DNA of 64,000 bases from Paenibacillus sp. HB172176 (lineage in GTDB: Bacteria > Bacillota > Bacilli > Paenibacillales > Paenibacillaceae): positions 98,890 through 162,889 of the forward strand of contig NZ_JAATHD010000014.1 in NCBI RefSeq assembly GCF_011947265.1. Reading direction: 5' to 3'. This document shows positions 26,935-35,665 of the stretch, piece after piece (position 1 is the first letter of the stretch; each line of letters opens with the position of its first letter). Made by a program: the position numbers and the translations under genes. The notes beneath the pieces were generated by a model that searched no databases, was not told where the DNA came from, and saw nothing but the letters and a program-made list of their open reading frames with translations.

Positions 26935-27426
26935 TTCATAGCTCCTTCTCCCATTGCAATATGGATTCTAAATTTCTTATCTGTTCCAATCATAGCGGGA
27001 GATGGAATTTCGGAGAAACGTCCAGAGATGGGAATACCTGCACGTCCTGAGTCGGATGGTTACTACGACTTAAGTCCAGTTTACATCTGTTCGAGTTATG
27101 TATCTAAACGGTCTAAACTGAAACAAACCAAAGAAATTCCTGCATAAATGCAGGAATTTCTTTGGTTGCAGCTTATTTCTTAAAAAATACTGCATACATA
27201 CAGGAATTTCCTCATTCGAGTCTGATATCGGCGATTCGGAGCGACCATTCCTGTATATTTGCAGCAATTTGCAACAGCGTCTCCTAGTATTCTGAAAATA
27301 CTGGATTATTGCATGAATGCCACAGGCTTTCGTAAAAAATTAAGCCATTCGTATGCCATAAACAGACACAACAGACGAATTTCATAATTTCCCAAACATC
27401 CGACTTCAACTGTTATCTTCTGCATT
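26935..27426. repeat. Intergenic region rich in palindromic repeats
   Basis: No gene is seen in these 490 bases. Three related blocks share the word ATTCCTGnATAnATnCAG or its complement: a 20-base-arm perfect hairpin at 27126-27167, and imperfect copies near 27188-27211 and 27247-27264 that face each other as an inverted pair. The region separates the RND pump promoter from the end of the MFS gene. Confidence 0.7.
27126..27167. terminator. Perfect 20-bp stem hairpin downstream of the MFS gene
   Basis: Arms 27126-27145 and 27148-27167 pair perfectly with a 2-base loop. On the minus strand T-rich sequence follows, so it may terminate the MFS transcript, though it lies about 260 bases past the stop codon. 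Confidence 0.55.
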
Positions 27427-28611
27427 CTATGAAGCATGCTGCTCCACGACTTGATGATCGAGTCGGGTAAAACGCGTCACCAGCAGAACCGCGCCTAGAC
27501 ACAGGATGCCGCCCACCATGTACGGCAGCCCGATTTCATACGTAAACAGCAGCGAACCGAGCAGCGGACCCGCGATGCGGCCCAGGCTGTCCATGGACGA
27601 GCTTAGTCCGGAAGCCACCCCTTGCCCGACGGTCGTCTTCTGCGTAATGAGCGAGGTGACGCAAGGCCGGATCAGGGAATTGCCGACGCCGAATACGGCA
27701 AGCGAGAGAATAGCCCACCACAGCGCATGCGCGAAAATCAGCATAAAGAAGCCCAGCGCGGACACAACGAGACCGATCGTAATATACTTCGTCTCTTCGC
27801 CCTTCTTGATCCGCCTGCGGACAAAGCCGCCTTGCACAAGCGCGCCGACCAGCCCGCAGACGAAGAAGAGCATACCCACCTGCAGCGGGGTAACCGCGAA
27901 GCGCTTCTCGCCGAAATATTGCAGCGTCGCTTCCATGCCGGCAAGCGTGAAGGTAACGAAGAACGCAAGCACGTACAAATACTTGAGGCGTCCCTGGAAC
28001 GCCGTCCATCGCGATTCCCGCTTCGCGCTTCTGCGTTTGCTTCGCTGCTCCTCGGTCAGAGACTCCTTCAGCGTGGCAAAGGCGAGCACAAAGGTCAGCA
28101 GCGTCAGTGCCGAAGCCGCATAGAAGGGCGTTTCATGCGAGACAACGCTTAGCAAGCCGCCGAAGCCCGGTCCGACCGTAAAGCCGAGTCCGATCGACAT
28201 GCCGACAAGACCCATTCCCTTCGTGCGATGCTCGGGAGGCGTAATATCGGCCACATAAGCGACGATGACCGAAGCCACCGCTCCCGAGAACAAGCCGCCG
28301 AGCGATCTGGACAGATACATCAGCGTCATGTCGCCCGCGGACAAGCCGAACAACAGGAAGCTTGCCGAGAAACCGAGCAAGCCCGTCAGAATAATCGGCC
28401 GTCTGCCGATTCGATCCGACAGATTGCCCCAGATTGGCGACAGAAGGAACGATACCGCCGAATACAGCGCGAGCATTCTTCCCGTATGCAGCGCAGCCCC
28501 TTCGGGGTCCGCGTCTTGAATAATGACGGGCATAACCGGGATGATAATACCGAAGCCGATAAAGGTAATAACAAGAATAGACATGATTATAGACATTCGT
28601 TTCTTTTCCAT
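27427..28611 (-). CDS. MFS drug-type exporter, 12 membrane segments
   Basis: The 394-residue protein is a major facilitator of the DHA1 drug:proton antiporter type. The MFS motif A GNLSDRIGRRPIILTG follows helix 2, and the motif-C-like GLGFTVGPGFGGLL lies in helix 5, which marks exporters. A central loop rich in Lys/Arg (TEEQRSKRRSAKRESR) separates the two six-helix halves. GGAGGG before the ATG is a good ribosome site. The substrate cannot be deduced; multidrug export is the usual guess for this type. It is divergent from speA. Confidence 0.9.
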   Translation of the reverse strand: MEKKRMSIIMSILVITFIGFGIIIPVMPVIIQDADPEGAALHTGRMLALYSAVSFLLSPIWGNLSDRIGRRPIILTGLLGFSASFLLFGLSAGDMTLMYLSRSLGGLFSGAVASVIVAYVADITPPEHRTKGMGLVGMSIGLGFTVGPGFGGLLSVVSHETPFYAASALTLLTFVLAFATLKESLTEEQRSKRRSAKRESRWTAFQGRLKYLYVLAFFVTFTLAGMEATLQYFGEKRFAVTPLQVGMLFFVCGLVGALVQGGFVRRRIKKGEETKYITIGLVVSALGFFMLIFAHALWWAILSLAVFGVGNSLIRPCVTSLITQKTTVGQGVASGLSSSMDSLGRIAGPLLGSLLFTYEIGLPYMVGGILCLGAVLLVTRFTRLDHQVVEQHAS

Positions 28612-28691
28612 GAAACAATCCCTCCATCAATCTATCGTAACATATCCGGAAATCAGCCGGAAATGAACAATTCGAGAACAATTAATTTCTC

Positions 28692-28719
28692 TTGCATTCC
28701 AAGTTGGTTTTGCTATACT
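28692..28719 (+). promoter_or_regulatory. Sigma-A promoter of speA
   Basis: TTGCAT (28692-28697), 16-base spacer ending TGC, TATACT (28714-28719). The start codon is 43 bases downstream. Confidence 0.7.
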
Positions 28720-28761
28720 CTACTATGTTTGCACATGAGAAGAAAGGCAGGAGAGTTTCCT

Positions 28762-30231
28762 ATGGATCACAGCAGAACACCGCTCTTCACCGCGCTGCGC
28801 AACCATGCGGAGCAGAATCCGATACAATTCCATATACCCGGCCATAAGAAAGGTCTTGGCAGCGACGCTGAATTCCGTTCCTTCATTGGAGACAACGCGC
28901 TGTCCATCGATTTGATCAATATAGCCCCTCTGGACGATTTGCATCAGCCGACCGGCGTTATCGAGGAAGCTCAGAAGCTTGCCGCGGACGCGTTCGGCGC
29001 CGATTACACGTATTTCTCCGTGCAAGGAACCAGCGGCGCGATTATGACCATGATTCTGACAGTATGCTCACCCGGAGACAAAATTATCGTTCCGCGCAAC
29101 GTGCACAAGTCGATCATGTCGGCCATCATATTCGCGGGAGCAAGGCCTGTATTCATCTCGCCGGCGCGCGACAACAATCTCGGCATCGATCACGGCATTA
29201 CGACCAGCTCCGTGCGTCGCGCGCTGGAGCGGCATCCCGACGCCAAAGCCGTGCTTGTCATTAATCCGACCTATTTCGGCCTATGCGCGGATTTGAAGGA
29301 AATCGTCGATGTCGTGCACGGCTACGACATTCCCGTGCTTGTCGATGAAGCCCATGGCGTTCTTATACACTTCCATGACAAGCTTCCGATGTCCGCCATG
29401 CAGGCAGGCGCGGATATGGCCGCGACGAGCGTGCATAAGCTTGGAGGCTCCATGACGCAGAGCTCTGTGCTGAATATTAAGAAGGGAAGAATTAACCCGC
29501 TTCGCGTGCAGACGATCATTTCGATGCTGACGACGACGTCCACTTCTTATATTTTGCTCGGATCACTCGATACATCCAGACGCAATCTTGCGCTGAACGG
29601 TCATGAAATCGCGGAGAAGGCCATTAGGCTGGCACAGGAGACGCGCAGACAGATCAATGAAATTCCCGGTCTGTACTGCTTCGGCGAGGATATTCTCGGC
29701 GGCGAGGCAACCTATGATTATGATCCTACGAAAATCACGATACATGTCAGGCATCTCGGCATCACCGGCTATGATACGGAGAATTGGCTGCGCGAGCATT
29801 TCAATCTGGAAATCGAGCTCAGCGATATGTATAACATTCTGTGCCTGGTTACGCCTGGAGATACATCCGAGTCTGTCGCAAAATTGATCGAGTCGCTGAA
29901 GAGTCTCTCCGAGGCGTTCCACGGCGGAGCCGAGGCGAAAGAGCTCGTGGTGAAAATTCCGGATATCCCGCAGCTTTCCCTGACGCCTCGGGACGCATTC
30001 TACGCCGAGACGGAGGTTATTCCGTTCAAGGAATCCGCAGGACGCATTATCGCGGAATTCATCTACGTCTATCCTCCTGGCATCCCGATCCTGCTTCCCG
30101 GCGAGGTCATCTCCCAGACGAATATCGATTATATCGTCGATCATGTCGAGGTCGGTCTGCCCGTGAAGGGACCCGAGGACCGCAGCATCGAATTCGTGAA
30201 GGTCATTGTCGAGGAAACCGCGATCTTCTAG
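28762..30231 (+). CDS. speA: Orn/Lys/Arg decarboxylase family protein (SpeA-like arginine decarboxylase)
   Basis: This PLP enzyme probably decarboxylates arginine to agmatine for polyamine synthesis. The 489 residues match B. subtilis SpeA (490). The fold-type I core shows QFHIPGHKKG at the start, SVQGTSGAIMTMI, the PLP aspartate in VLVDEAHGVLIHF and the Schiff-base lysine in ATSVHKLGGSMTQSS. The C-terminal domain carries YPPGIPILLPGE. The reading frame is open far upstream, but AGGAGAG 6 bases before ATG 28762, the promoter at 28692-28719 and family alignment fix this start. Lysine or ornithine as substrate is possible. No speE or speB lies nearby. Confidence 0.88.
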   Translation: MDHSRTPLFTALRNHAEQNPIQFHIPGHKKGLGSDAEFRSFIGDNALSIDLINIAPLDDLHQPTGVIEEAQKLAADAFGADYTYFSVQGTSGAIMTMILTVCSPGDKIIVPRNVHKSIMSAIIFAGARPVFISPARDNNLGIDHGITTSSVRRALERHPDAKAVLVINPTYFGLCADLKEIVDVVHGYDIPVLVDEAHGVLIHFHDKLPMSAMQAGADMAATSVHKLGGSMTQSSVLNIKKGRINPLRVQTIISMLTTTSTSYILLGSLDTSRRNLALNGHEIAEKAIRLAQETRRQINEIPGLYCFGEDILGGEATYDYDPTKITIHVRHLGITGYDTENWLREHFNLEIELSDMYNILCLVTPGDTSESVAKLIESLKSLSEAFHGGAEAKELVVKIPDIPQLSLTPRDAFYAETEVIPFKESAGRIIAEFIYVYPPGIPILLPGEVISQTNIDYIVDHVEVGLPVKGPEDRSIEFVKVIVEETAIF

Positions 30232-30250
30232 CCAGGATACCCGCATTCTA

Positions 30251-30280
30251 TTGTAAAGACGGTACCCCCCATGCTAAAAT
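30251..30280 (+). promoter_or_regulatory. Possible sigma-A promoter of the DUF1885-like gene
   Basis: TTGTAA (30251-30256), 18-base spacer, TAAAAT (30275-30280), 21 bases before the GTG start. Confidence 0.45.
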
Positions 30281-30300
30281 TTGGCTAGAGGTGATCGCAG

Positions 30301-30717
30301 GTGGCTCAGAGCGCTTATATCAAGCTGGTGCAAGGTTCGGCAACTCAGAGTGTGACATTGCGTAATGTTCAGGAATTGCTGCTGCGCTATCGGGATCAAT
30401 TGGTCTTGACGGGCAAGCAGCTCGGATGGGATTATGCCGGAGCGGCCTTTCCCTACAGCATCGAGACCAAACAGGATGATCGATGGTTTTACTTGAAGGG
30501 CACCGCCGGAGAGTACAAGCATATCATCTTCGGAATCGGCGAAGCGGCAAGCGCGGCCGGCGACGAAGTATCCTGCATTCAGGTCGTCTTGCCGGACGAA
30601 GCAACGCATGGCGACAAAGCCAAGGCCAACGAGCTGTGCAAGCATCTGGCCAAGAAGCTGCAGGCCGAGCTCTTGATGTTCAACGGCAGAACCGTCTACT
30701 ATTATCCAAGAAAATAA
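30301..30717 (+). CDS. DUF1885-like small protein
   Basis: The 138-residue soluble protein starts with GTG behind GAGGTGATCGCAG. It begins AQSAYIKLVQGSATQSVTL and contains GKQLGWDYAGAAFPYSIE and KHIIFGIGE segments that resemble the DUF1885 family of Bacillales as I remember it. No catalytic motif is obvious. The family has no known function. It has its own terminator and stands alone between speA and a convergent DUF1292 gene. Confidence 0.65.
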   Translation: MAQSAYIKLVQGSATQSVTLRNVQELLLRYRDQLVLTGKQLGWDYAGAAFPYSIETKQDDRWFYLKGTAGEYKHIIFGIGEAASAAGDEVSCIQVVLPDEATHGDKAKANELCKHLAKKLQAELLMFNGRTVYYYPRK

Positions 30718-30725
30718 ACGCATGC

Positions 30726-30769
30726 GAAAGGGCAGCATTCACCGATAAGTCGGCGGATGCTGCCCTTTC
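30726..30769. terminator. Bidirectional terminator
   Basis: GAAAGGGCAGCAT (30726-30738) pairs with ATGCTGCCCTTTC (30757-30769), with an inner CCG/CGG stem. It lies between convergent genes. Confidence 0.8.
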
Positions 30770-30793
30770 CAAACGCGATTAGGCAAAGAGCAA

Positions 30794-31120
30794 CTACTTG
30801 CCTTCGTTTTCCTTCGTCGCGATTTCTTCATAAATTTTCGTTACGCGATCCCACTCCGCATCATCCTCGATGCCGACCAGAAACGCCTCGTCATTCTCTT
30901 CCTCGATCCGGAAGATGACGCCGTCTTCCTCCGGATCCTGACGATCAAGCAGAACAGCATATACGTTAGATTCGGATTCGAATGTATACACCATAACCAT
31001 CTCGCGCTCTTCGCCTTCGTCGTTGGAGACGATGAAGACATGCTCTTCATGCTCGTGGTCATGATCGTGATCATGTCCGCAGCCGCAATCCGCGCCGTGC
31101 TGATGTTCGTGTTCGCTCAT
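30794..31120 (-). CDS. DUF1292 family protein (YrzB-like) with His-rich N-terminus
   Basis: The 108-residue acidic protein has an N-terminal run of histidines, aspartates and two cysteines (HQHGADCGCGHDHDHDHEH) that could bind metal, then the DUF1292 domain (EREMVMVYTFESESNVYAVLL, EEDGVIFRIEEENDE). DUF1292 proteins such as YrzB are widespread in Bacillota and unstudied. The ribosome site is weak (GGGG). It is a single gene facing the DUF1885-like gene. Confidence 0.82.
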   Translation of the reverse strand: MSEHEHQHGADCGCGHDHDHDHEHEEHVFIVSNDEGEEREMVMVYTFESESNVYAVLLDRQDPEEDGVIFRIEEENDEAFLVGIEDDAEWDRVTKIYEEIATKENEGK

Positions 31121-31190
31121 GATAGCAACCCCATTTCGCTGTAATAATCATACGCGCCTATCGTAACATGTCCGGCTAGGGACGGTCAAA

Positions 31191-31224
31191 CAAGAAGCCC
31201 ATCCGGTGAAGGACGGGCTTCTTG
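31191..31224. terminator. Terminator after the stalk-domain gene
   Basis: CAAGAAGCCC pairs with GGGCTTCTTG (31191-31200 with 31215-31224), followed by T-rich sequence. It is downstream of the minus-strand secreted protein gene. Confidence 0.75.
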
Positions 31225-31267
31225 ACTTGCTTTTGGATGCCTGGGCGTCTCAGCCATACAGCGCTCG

Positions 31268-31843
31268 TTATTTCCCGTTAATCGAAGAGATCTGCTTCTC
31301 GGACACAACGTTCCATTCTTTCGTATCAGAGGATTGCATGTAGAATTGAATCGTATAGATTCCGGTGGAATCGAATTTGTAATCCATCTCTTCGGTTATG
31401 AACCAAAAATTATCCTTGTTTTCGGTAATGCTCTTCGTCTGAATGACTTGCTCGCTTCCATATGGATCGGTAATCGTCACCTTCACGGATGAAATATCCG
31501 TTTTCAGATTATCGATTTGCGAGAACACCTTCAGCTTTTTCGCCGAATAACCTTTGTTCACCACACCGAACGGCTTTGAATCATCATATACGAACATATG
31601 AACATTCGGTTTATAGACAATCGCCGTCTTGCTTGCGTCATCCCACTCCACAATCGCTCCCAACGCGGTCGCCAGCTGTCTGAGCGGCAAATAGGTTTTG
31701 CCTTCCAGCATCGCGCCGCTTCCACTTTGCTCCACGCCATTGAGCATGACGCGAACCTTCTGCGCAGCGGCATCCGCGAAGATCATGGAACCGCCCCATA
31801 CGCTTAACAGCACCAGGATTACGGCTATTTTCTTGAATTTCAT
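31268..31843 (-). CDS. Secreted protein with copper-amine-oxidase-type stalk domain
   Basis: The 191-residue protein has a signal peptide (KKIAVILVLLSVWGGSMIFADAAA, cleavage likely after ADA) and then the short repeat domain found at the N-terminus of copper amine oxidases and in many Paenibacillus wall proteins (VRVMLNGVEQ, KTYLPLRQLATALGAIVEWD). The C-terminal half is a beta-rich domain without a recognised family. No catalytic copper site is present, so this is not an oxidase. GGAGG before ATG 31843 sets the start. Likely role is wall or surface binding. Confidence 0.8.
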   Translation of the reverse strand: MKFKKIAVILVLLSVWGGSMIFADAAAQKVRVMLNGVEQSGSGAMLEGKTYLPLRQLATALGAIVEWDDASKTAIVYKPNVHMFVYDDSKPFGVVNKGYSAKKLKVFSQIDNLKTDISSVKVTITDPYGSEQVIQTKSITENKDNFWFITEEMDYKFDSTGIYTIQFYMQSSDTKEWNVVSEKQISSINGK

Positions 31844-32006
31844 CGCTTTATTAACCTCCATCCGCATATTCTGGATGTAAGGTTATACTCGTGTTTCATC
31901 GTAAAGTTGCGCGAATCTGCGAAACTATTTTATTGTTGTTTCATAAATTATCTCATTTGTCAAATGTTGTTGAATTCTGCGCTTGCCTGGGAAATAGAAC
32001 GACTTA

Positions 32007-32216
32007 TTACCCGTAGGTTTTGGTCAAAATGCACGGCACGCCCTTGCCTACCGCTCCGGGCTCCTGCATGGAGGCCAGATATCTCATGCCTCGCGCGCAC
32101 GGGGTTTTGCAAACCGCGCATGTGCTGGACAGCACCAGCTTGTAATTCACCTGCTTGCGATCGCTCGCCAGTTGCTTCTTCTTTGTCGCCGACTTGCCCT
32201 TGCCGCCCTTGGCCAT
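32007..32216 (-). CDS. Small basic cysteine-containing protein, 69 aa
   Basis: I do not recognise a named family. The protein starts MAKGGKGKSATKKKQLASDRKQ, is strongly basic, and carries a CAVCKTPC motif and one later cysteine, which suggests a small zinc knuckle or nucleic-acid contact. GGAGGAG 10 bases before the ATG is a strong ribosome site. It stands alone. Confidence 0.65.
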   Translation of the reverse strand: MAKGGKGKSATKKKQLASDRKQVNYKLVLSSTCAVCKTPCARGMRYLASMQEPGAVGKGVPCILTKTYG

Positions 32217-32368
32217 CTCAAACCAACTCCTCCGCTCTTCATACCGCTAGAGCATTGTATGTAGAGCGGCTTCGAAATGCGCCTGGAAATGGCATGTACG
32301 AATAAATTTTGTTACAGTAAGAGGGATTCGTCTGCTTCGCGAAATAAATGGAAATGAGGGACAAACCC

Positions 32369-33094
32369 ATGAATTTGACCATGCTCGGCACAGGAAGCGC
32401 TTTTGCGAAAAAATTCAATAACAACAACGCTCTTGCGGAGGCGAACGGCTTCCGGCTGCTCATCGATTGCGGCATCACGCTGCCGAAGGCTCTCCATGAC
32501 GCAGGTTACGGCTTCGGGGAGCTCGATGCGATTCTGATTAGCCATATTCACGGCGATCATGTCGGAGGGCTGGAGGAGCTCGCCTTCCAAATGATGTTTA
32601 AGCATGCGCGCAAGCCGGTGCTCTATATCGCCGAGCCGCTCGTGCAGCCGTTATGGGAGCACACATTGAAAGGTGGCCTGACTCAGGGCGAATTGCAAAC
32701 GATCGACGATTTCTTCGATGTCCGTCCTCTGCAACCGGGAACTGAATATGAGCTCGCTCCGGGAATAGCCGTAGAGCTTATCGAAACAAAGCATATTCCG
32801 GGTAAAAGAAGCTTTTCCTTCCTCTTTAACCGCCGTTTCTTCTATTCCGCGGATATGCGGTTCGACGGAAAACTGCTGCAACAACTGGTCGAGCAAGGCG
32901 TTGAAGTCATTTACCAGGATTGCCAGCTAGAGGCTCCCGGCGTCGTACATGCCTGCCTCGATGAGCTGTTGACCTTGCCCGCTTCCATCCAAGCGAAAAT
33001 TCAGCTTATGCATTATGGGGATGCTGTCGAGGAATTCCGGGGAAAAACGGGAGCAATGAACATAGTGCAGCAGGGCAAAACCTATATTGTATAG
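32369..33094 (+). CDS. MBL-fold metallo-hydrolase (RNase Z-like)
   Basis: The 241-residue protein is a metallo-beta-lactamase-fold hydrolase. The metal-binding motif ISHIHGDHVGGLEEL fits HxHxDH, followed by ADMRFDG (bridging aspartate), a late HYGD histidine, and an N-terminal LGTGSAF typical of the RNase Z/PQQ-synthesis branch. It lacks the RNase Z exosite arm and is shorter than true RNase Z. Substrate unknown. GAGGGA before ATG 32369 supports this start over the upstream one. A terminator follows at 33101-33139. Confidence 0.85.
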   Translation: MNLTMLGTGSAFAKKFNNNNALAEANGFRLLIDCGITLPKALHDAGYGFGELDAILISHIHGDHVGGLEELAFQMMFKHARKPVLYIAEPLVQPLWEHTLKGGLTQGELQTIDDFFDVRPLQPGTEYELAPGIAVELIETKHIPGKRSFSFLFNRRFFYSADMRFDGKLLQQLVEQGVEVIYQDCQLEAPGVVHACLDELLTLPASIQAKIQLMHYGDAVEEFRGKTGAMNIVQQGKTYIV

Positions 33095-33100
33095 ACGAAT

Positions 33101-33139
33101 AGCCGCCTGAATCGCTCCCTTAGAGTCGTTCAGGCGGCT
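33101..33139. terminator. Terminator after the MBL-fold gene
   Basis: AGCCGCCTGAA (33101-33111) pairs with TTCAGGCGGCT (33129-33139). It lies between convergent genes. Confidence 0.75.
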
Positions 33140-33165
33140 GCCGCGTGAAGCTATCCTATTTGAGA

Positions 33166-33477
33166 CTAGAAGATCGGAAGCTGATCGAGATTGTTGCTCG
33201 GATCCCCGTCCGCGTCGCCGCGAATATAGGTTTCTCCATCTCTTCCTTTAAAGGCGTTAACGCCGGAAATGCGGCCCGCTTGCACCTCTTGCAGCGCCTC
33301 CCTATAATCAAGCGTTCTTCCCGAGGACGTTTTAAACGCGGTCAAATCGCCGTCGCCGTTTTTCTGAACCGCAACGAAATGCTCGGATTCCTGCTGGCCT
33401 ATTTGCTGTGTTTGCTGAAAAGAGGTATTCTGTTGCATGCTGCTCTGATTCTGTTGATTCTGATTTTGTTGATCCAT
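33166..33477 (-). CDS. DUF3892-like protein with Gln/Asn-rich N-terminus
   Basis: The 103-residue protein starts with a low-complexity run of glutamine and asparagine (MDQQNQNQQNQSS) for about 30 residues, then a compact domain (HFVAVQKNGDGDLTAFKT, GRTLDYREALQEVQAG, NAFKGRDGETYIRGDADG) that fits DUF3892. The function is unknown. GGAGGAGGAAGCG upstream of ATG 33477 sets the start. Confidence 0.75.
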   Translation of the reverse strand: MDQQNQNQQNQSSMQQNTSFQQTQQIGQQESEHFVAVQKNGDGDLTAFKTSSGRTLDYREALQEVQAGRISGVNAFKGRDGETYIRGDADGDPSNNLDQLPIF

Positions 33478-33543
33478 GACGCTTCCTCCTCCTATCAATC
33501 ATGATCAGGGTACGGAGGATACTTTCCCCGAAAATGCCTCATT

Positions 33544-33693
33544 CTATTCCCTCATCTTGCGCCGCCACACGAATTGCTCGTCATGATCCCAGGAATCGCT
33601 GCCAATAAATCGGGCAAGCGCATAGATGAACACGCCAATAATGCCGAACATGCCGATTAGCCACAAGGATAAGTGAGCGTAAAACTCTCCCAT
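33544..33693 (-). CDS. 49-aa small membrane protein
   Basis: A short reading frame begins at ATG 33693 with AAGGAGGAACGGCG upstream and encodes MGEFYAHLSLW, a single hydrophobic helix (LIGMFGIIGVFIYALARFI) and a charged tail ending in WRRKMRE. The excellent ribosome site and clean one-helix layout argue that it is real. It lies between the DUF3892-like gene and the ADP-ribosylglycohydrolase gene. The function is unknown. Confidence 0.65.
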   Translation of the reverse strand: MGEFYAHLSLWLIGMFGIIGVFIYALARFIGSDSWDHDEQFVWRRKMRE

Positions 33694-33771
33694 CGCCGTT
33701 CCTCCTTCGCGCTCTTTCTACTAGCGTATGCGAAGGAGCTGCGCGCTCAGAACCACTGCTCGTCTCAACAA

Positions 33772-34653
33772 TTACAGCTTGTGTACAGCCGCCAGACTCG
33801 CTGCAGTATGCTCCAGCCTCTCACGAATCAAAATGCTTTCCTTGTAACGGGCGGGAATGGCTTCATAGCCGTAGTACATGCCCGCAAGACCTCCCGCTAT
33901 AGCGGCAATCGTATCCGAATCGCCGCCTTTATTGGCCGCGCCTTGGATGACCGCCTCAAAGCTGTCGGATCTCAGGAGATGATGCATGCTCCACGCCATG
34001 GAATGCACGACAAAGCCTGTAGGCTCACATGAAGGCTCTTCGAGCAGAACATCTTCATAACGGGTTCGCTCCAGCTCCTGCTCCAATACGGGAACCAGGT
34101 CTTCTCCAAGAAGCAGTCGATGCGCCATGCGACAATAGAGCGCGCAAGCCTCATCGCAGCGTTCATCGACATGCGTCATTCGGGACTGCAGCCTTGTCAC
34201 GGTCTCTATCTCTTCTAATGAATCGTAATATAGCGCAACCGGCAGGCAGCGCATCAAGCTTCCATTGCCTCCGCTTACGCCAAGCTCTTCCGCCGCCTTC
34301 TGCGCCGCAGCGAACCAGTCTCCCTGAAAATGGTGAAAGACGGCCCGAATCGTATTGCCGATATCCTTGGGCTTCGAGGCATACCATTCGAGAAAACGGC
34401 GTCCGATTGCTTCGACCGGCTGCAAAGGGTTCTGCAGAATACCCTCCGCCACGGCCAAGGTCATCATCGTGTCATCCGTCACCTCTCCGGGCTCCAGTTG
34501 CCACACCCCGCCGCCGATTATTTCGGTCAAAACGCCGTATTGCTTGTTGATCTCCGATTCCGTCATAAATTCCGTCGTCCCGCCCAGCGCGTCGCCAACC
34601 GCCAAACCGAACAAGCCGCCTTTGATTCGGTCAATCCTCGCTGCTCCATCCAT
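33772..34653 (-). CDS. ADP-ribosylglycohydrolase family protein
   Basis: ARH/DraG enzymes remove ADP-ribose from proteins, nucleic acids or small molecules using two magnesium ions. The 293 residues carry the metal-binding motifs in order: LFGLAVGDALGGTTEF, VTDDTMMTLAVAEG, and NKGGDSDTIAAIAGGLAG near the C-terminus. It overlaps the 3' end of nadR by 23 bases and is the last gene of an NAD salvage operon, so it may recycle ADP-ribose from NAD turnover. GGGGGAGTGGAGAG precedes the ATG. The true substrate is unknown. Confidence 0.9.
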   Translation of the reverse strand: MDGAARIDRIKGGLFGLAVGDALGGTTEFMTESEINKQYGVLTEIIGGGVWQLEPGEVTDDTMMTLAVAEGILQNPLQPVEAIGRRFLEWYASKPKDIGNTIRAVFHHFQGDWFAAAQKAAEELGVSGGNGSLMRCLPVALYYDSLEEIETVTRLQSRMTHVDERCDEACALYCRMAHRLLLGEDLVPVLEQELERTRYEDVLLEEPSCEPTGFVVHSMAWSMHHLLRSDSFEAVIQGAANKGGDSDTIAAIAGGLAGMYYGYEAIPARYKESILIRERLEHTAASLAAVHKL

Positions 34654-35665
34654 CTCTCCACTCCCCCATGCTTTGAAATTTCCGAAAACCCTTCAGCACG
34701 CGCTCCACCTTCTCCGCTCTCTCTTCGAGCGTCCCTCGCAGCAGAATATAAGGCAGCTTCCGGACCTGAAGATCAGCGACGATCTGCTTCTGGAACAACT
34801 CTCGCTGCGCGGCGCCGGAGCGATCCCAAGTATCCGCATAGGGAATATCCGTATCGCATACGAAAATCAGATCGTAGCGAGCTTGCGACTTGGCTGCCAT
34901 CGCTTCCAGCTTCTCTGTCGATTTCCCGTGATAATAATGTGCGAAGCGATTGGTCGTCAGCACGTTCGTATCCACGAACAGCACCTCCTTCGCTTGCTGC
35001 AAAAGCTGCTCCTCCCGCAACAAATGTCCCTCCGCGATCTCTTCCAGCTGCACCAGCGTCAGTCTTCGATTCTGCTGATGCCGCTCCCAATATTCCCTGC
35101 CGTATTCCGGCATCCATGCCGTCTCATGCCGCTTCGCGAGATGTGCCGCAAGCGTGCTCTTGCCCGTGGACGGCGCGCCGAGAAACACCGCGCTCACAAT
35201 TAAGTCCCTGTACACGATATTATCGACAAATCGTCGGTTGCCATAGGCATCCTCCCGAATCATCGTGCCCGACACCGGCCGCTTCAGCCGATCGCCGTCT
35301 ACTTGACGATTAACGGCATGAAGCGCTTTGCTCATATGCTCGCCGTAAAATTCGCTCGAATAAAAATGCGTTATGCTGCGGCCGCCGAGCAAACCTAGAA
35401 TATACCGCTCCTGAATGCGCTGGACCTCAATGGAATGACCAGCGTCGCTTGGGCCGTCCCAACCCTCGATGACCTCCGCCTCGGGATAGAGCCTCCGAAT
35501 CCATCCCGCTCTTACATTCAGCGGAATATTCGTCACCTCGGGGCTGTCGTAGATGACGACAATGACCTCATCCATCTCCTCTAGCGCCGTTTCAATAAGA
35601 AGCTGATGGCCTTTATGAAGAGGCGCGAATTTACCCAAGGTCAAGCCGATTTTACGCTGCGCCAT
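34631..35665 (-). CDS. nadR: NadR: NMN adenylyltransferase / ribosylnicotinamide kinase
   Basis: NadR phosphorylates nicotinamide riboside to NMN and adenylates NMN to NAD. The 344 residues have an N-terminal nucleotidyltransferase domain with GKFAPLHKGHQ (family GxFxPxHxGH) and the later SGTMIREDAYGN segment, then a kinase domain with the P-loop GAPSTGKST. There is no N-terminal helix-turn-helix, so this form lacks the repressor function of enterobacterial NadR; NrtR fills that role here. GAAGGAGGG before ATG 35665 sets the start, which overlaps pnuC by 14 bases. Confidence 0.93.
   Translation of the reverse strand: MAQRKIGLTLGKFAPLHKGHQLLIETALEEMDEVIVVIYDSPEVTNIPLNVRAGWIRRLYPEAEVIEGWDGPSDAGHSIEVQRIQERYILGLLGGRSITHFYSSEFYGEHMSKALHAVNRQVDGDRLKRPVSGTMIREDAYGNRRFVDNIVYRDLIVSAVFLGAPSTGKSTLAAHLAKRHETAWMPEYGREYWERHQQNRRLTLVQLEEIAEGHLLREEQLLQQAKEVLFVDTNVLTTNRFAHYYHGKSTEKLEAMAAKSQARYDLIFVCDTDIPYADTWDRSGAAQRELFQKQIVADLQVRKLPYILLRGTLEERAEKVERVLKGFRKFQSMGEWRDGWSSED

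Noticed and set aside
27126..27264. CRISPR-like array
   Set aside because: The repeats are palindromic, of uneven spacing and in both orientations, with no cas genes nearby.
28228..28761. Long in-frame extension upstream of speA on the plus strand
   Set aside because: It runs antisense to the MFS gene, lacks a ribosome site, and speA has its own promoter and family-matched start at 28762.
31268..31843. Copper amine oxidase
   Set aside because: Only the short N-terminal stalk-type repeat is present; no catalytic domain.
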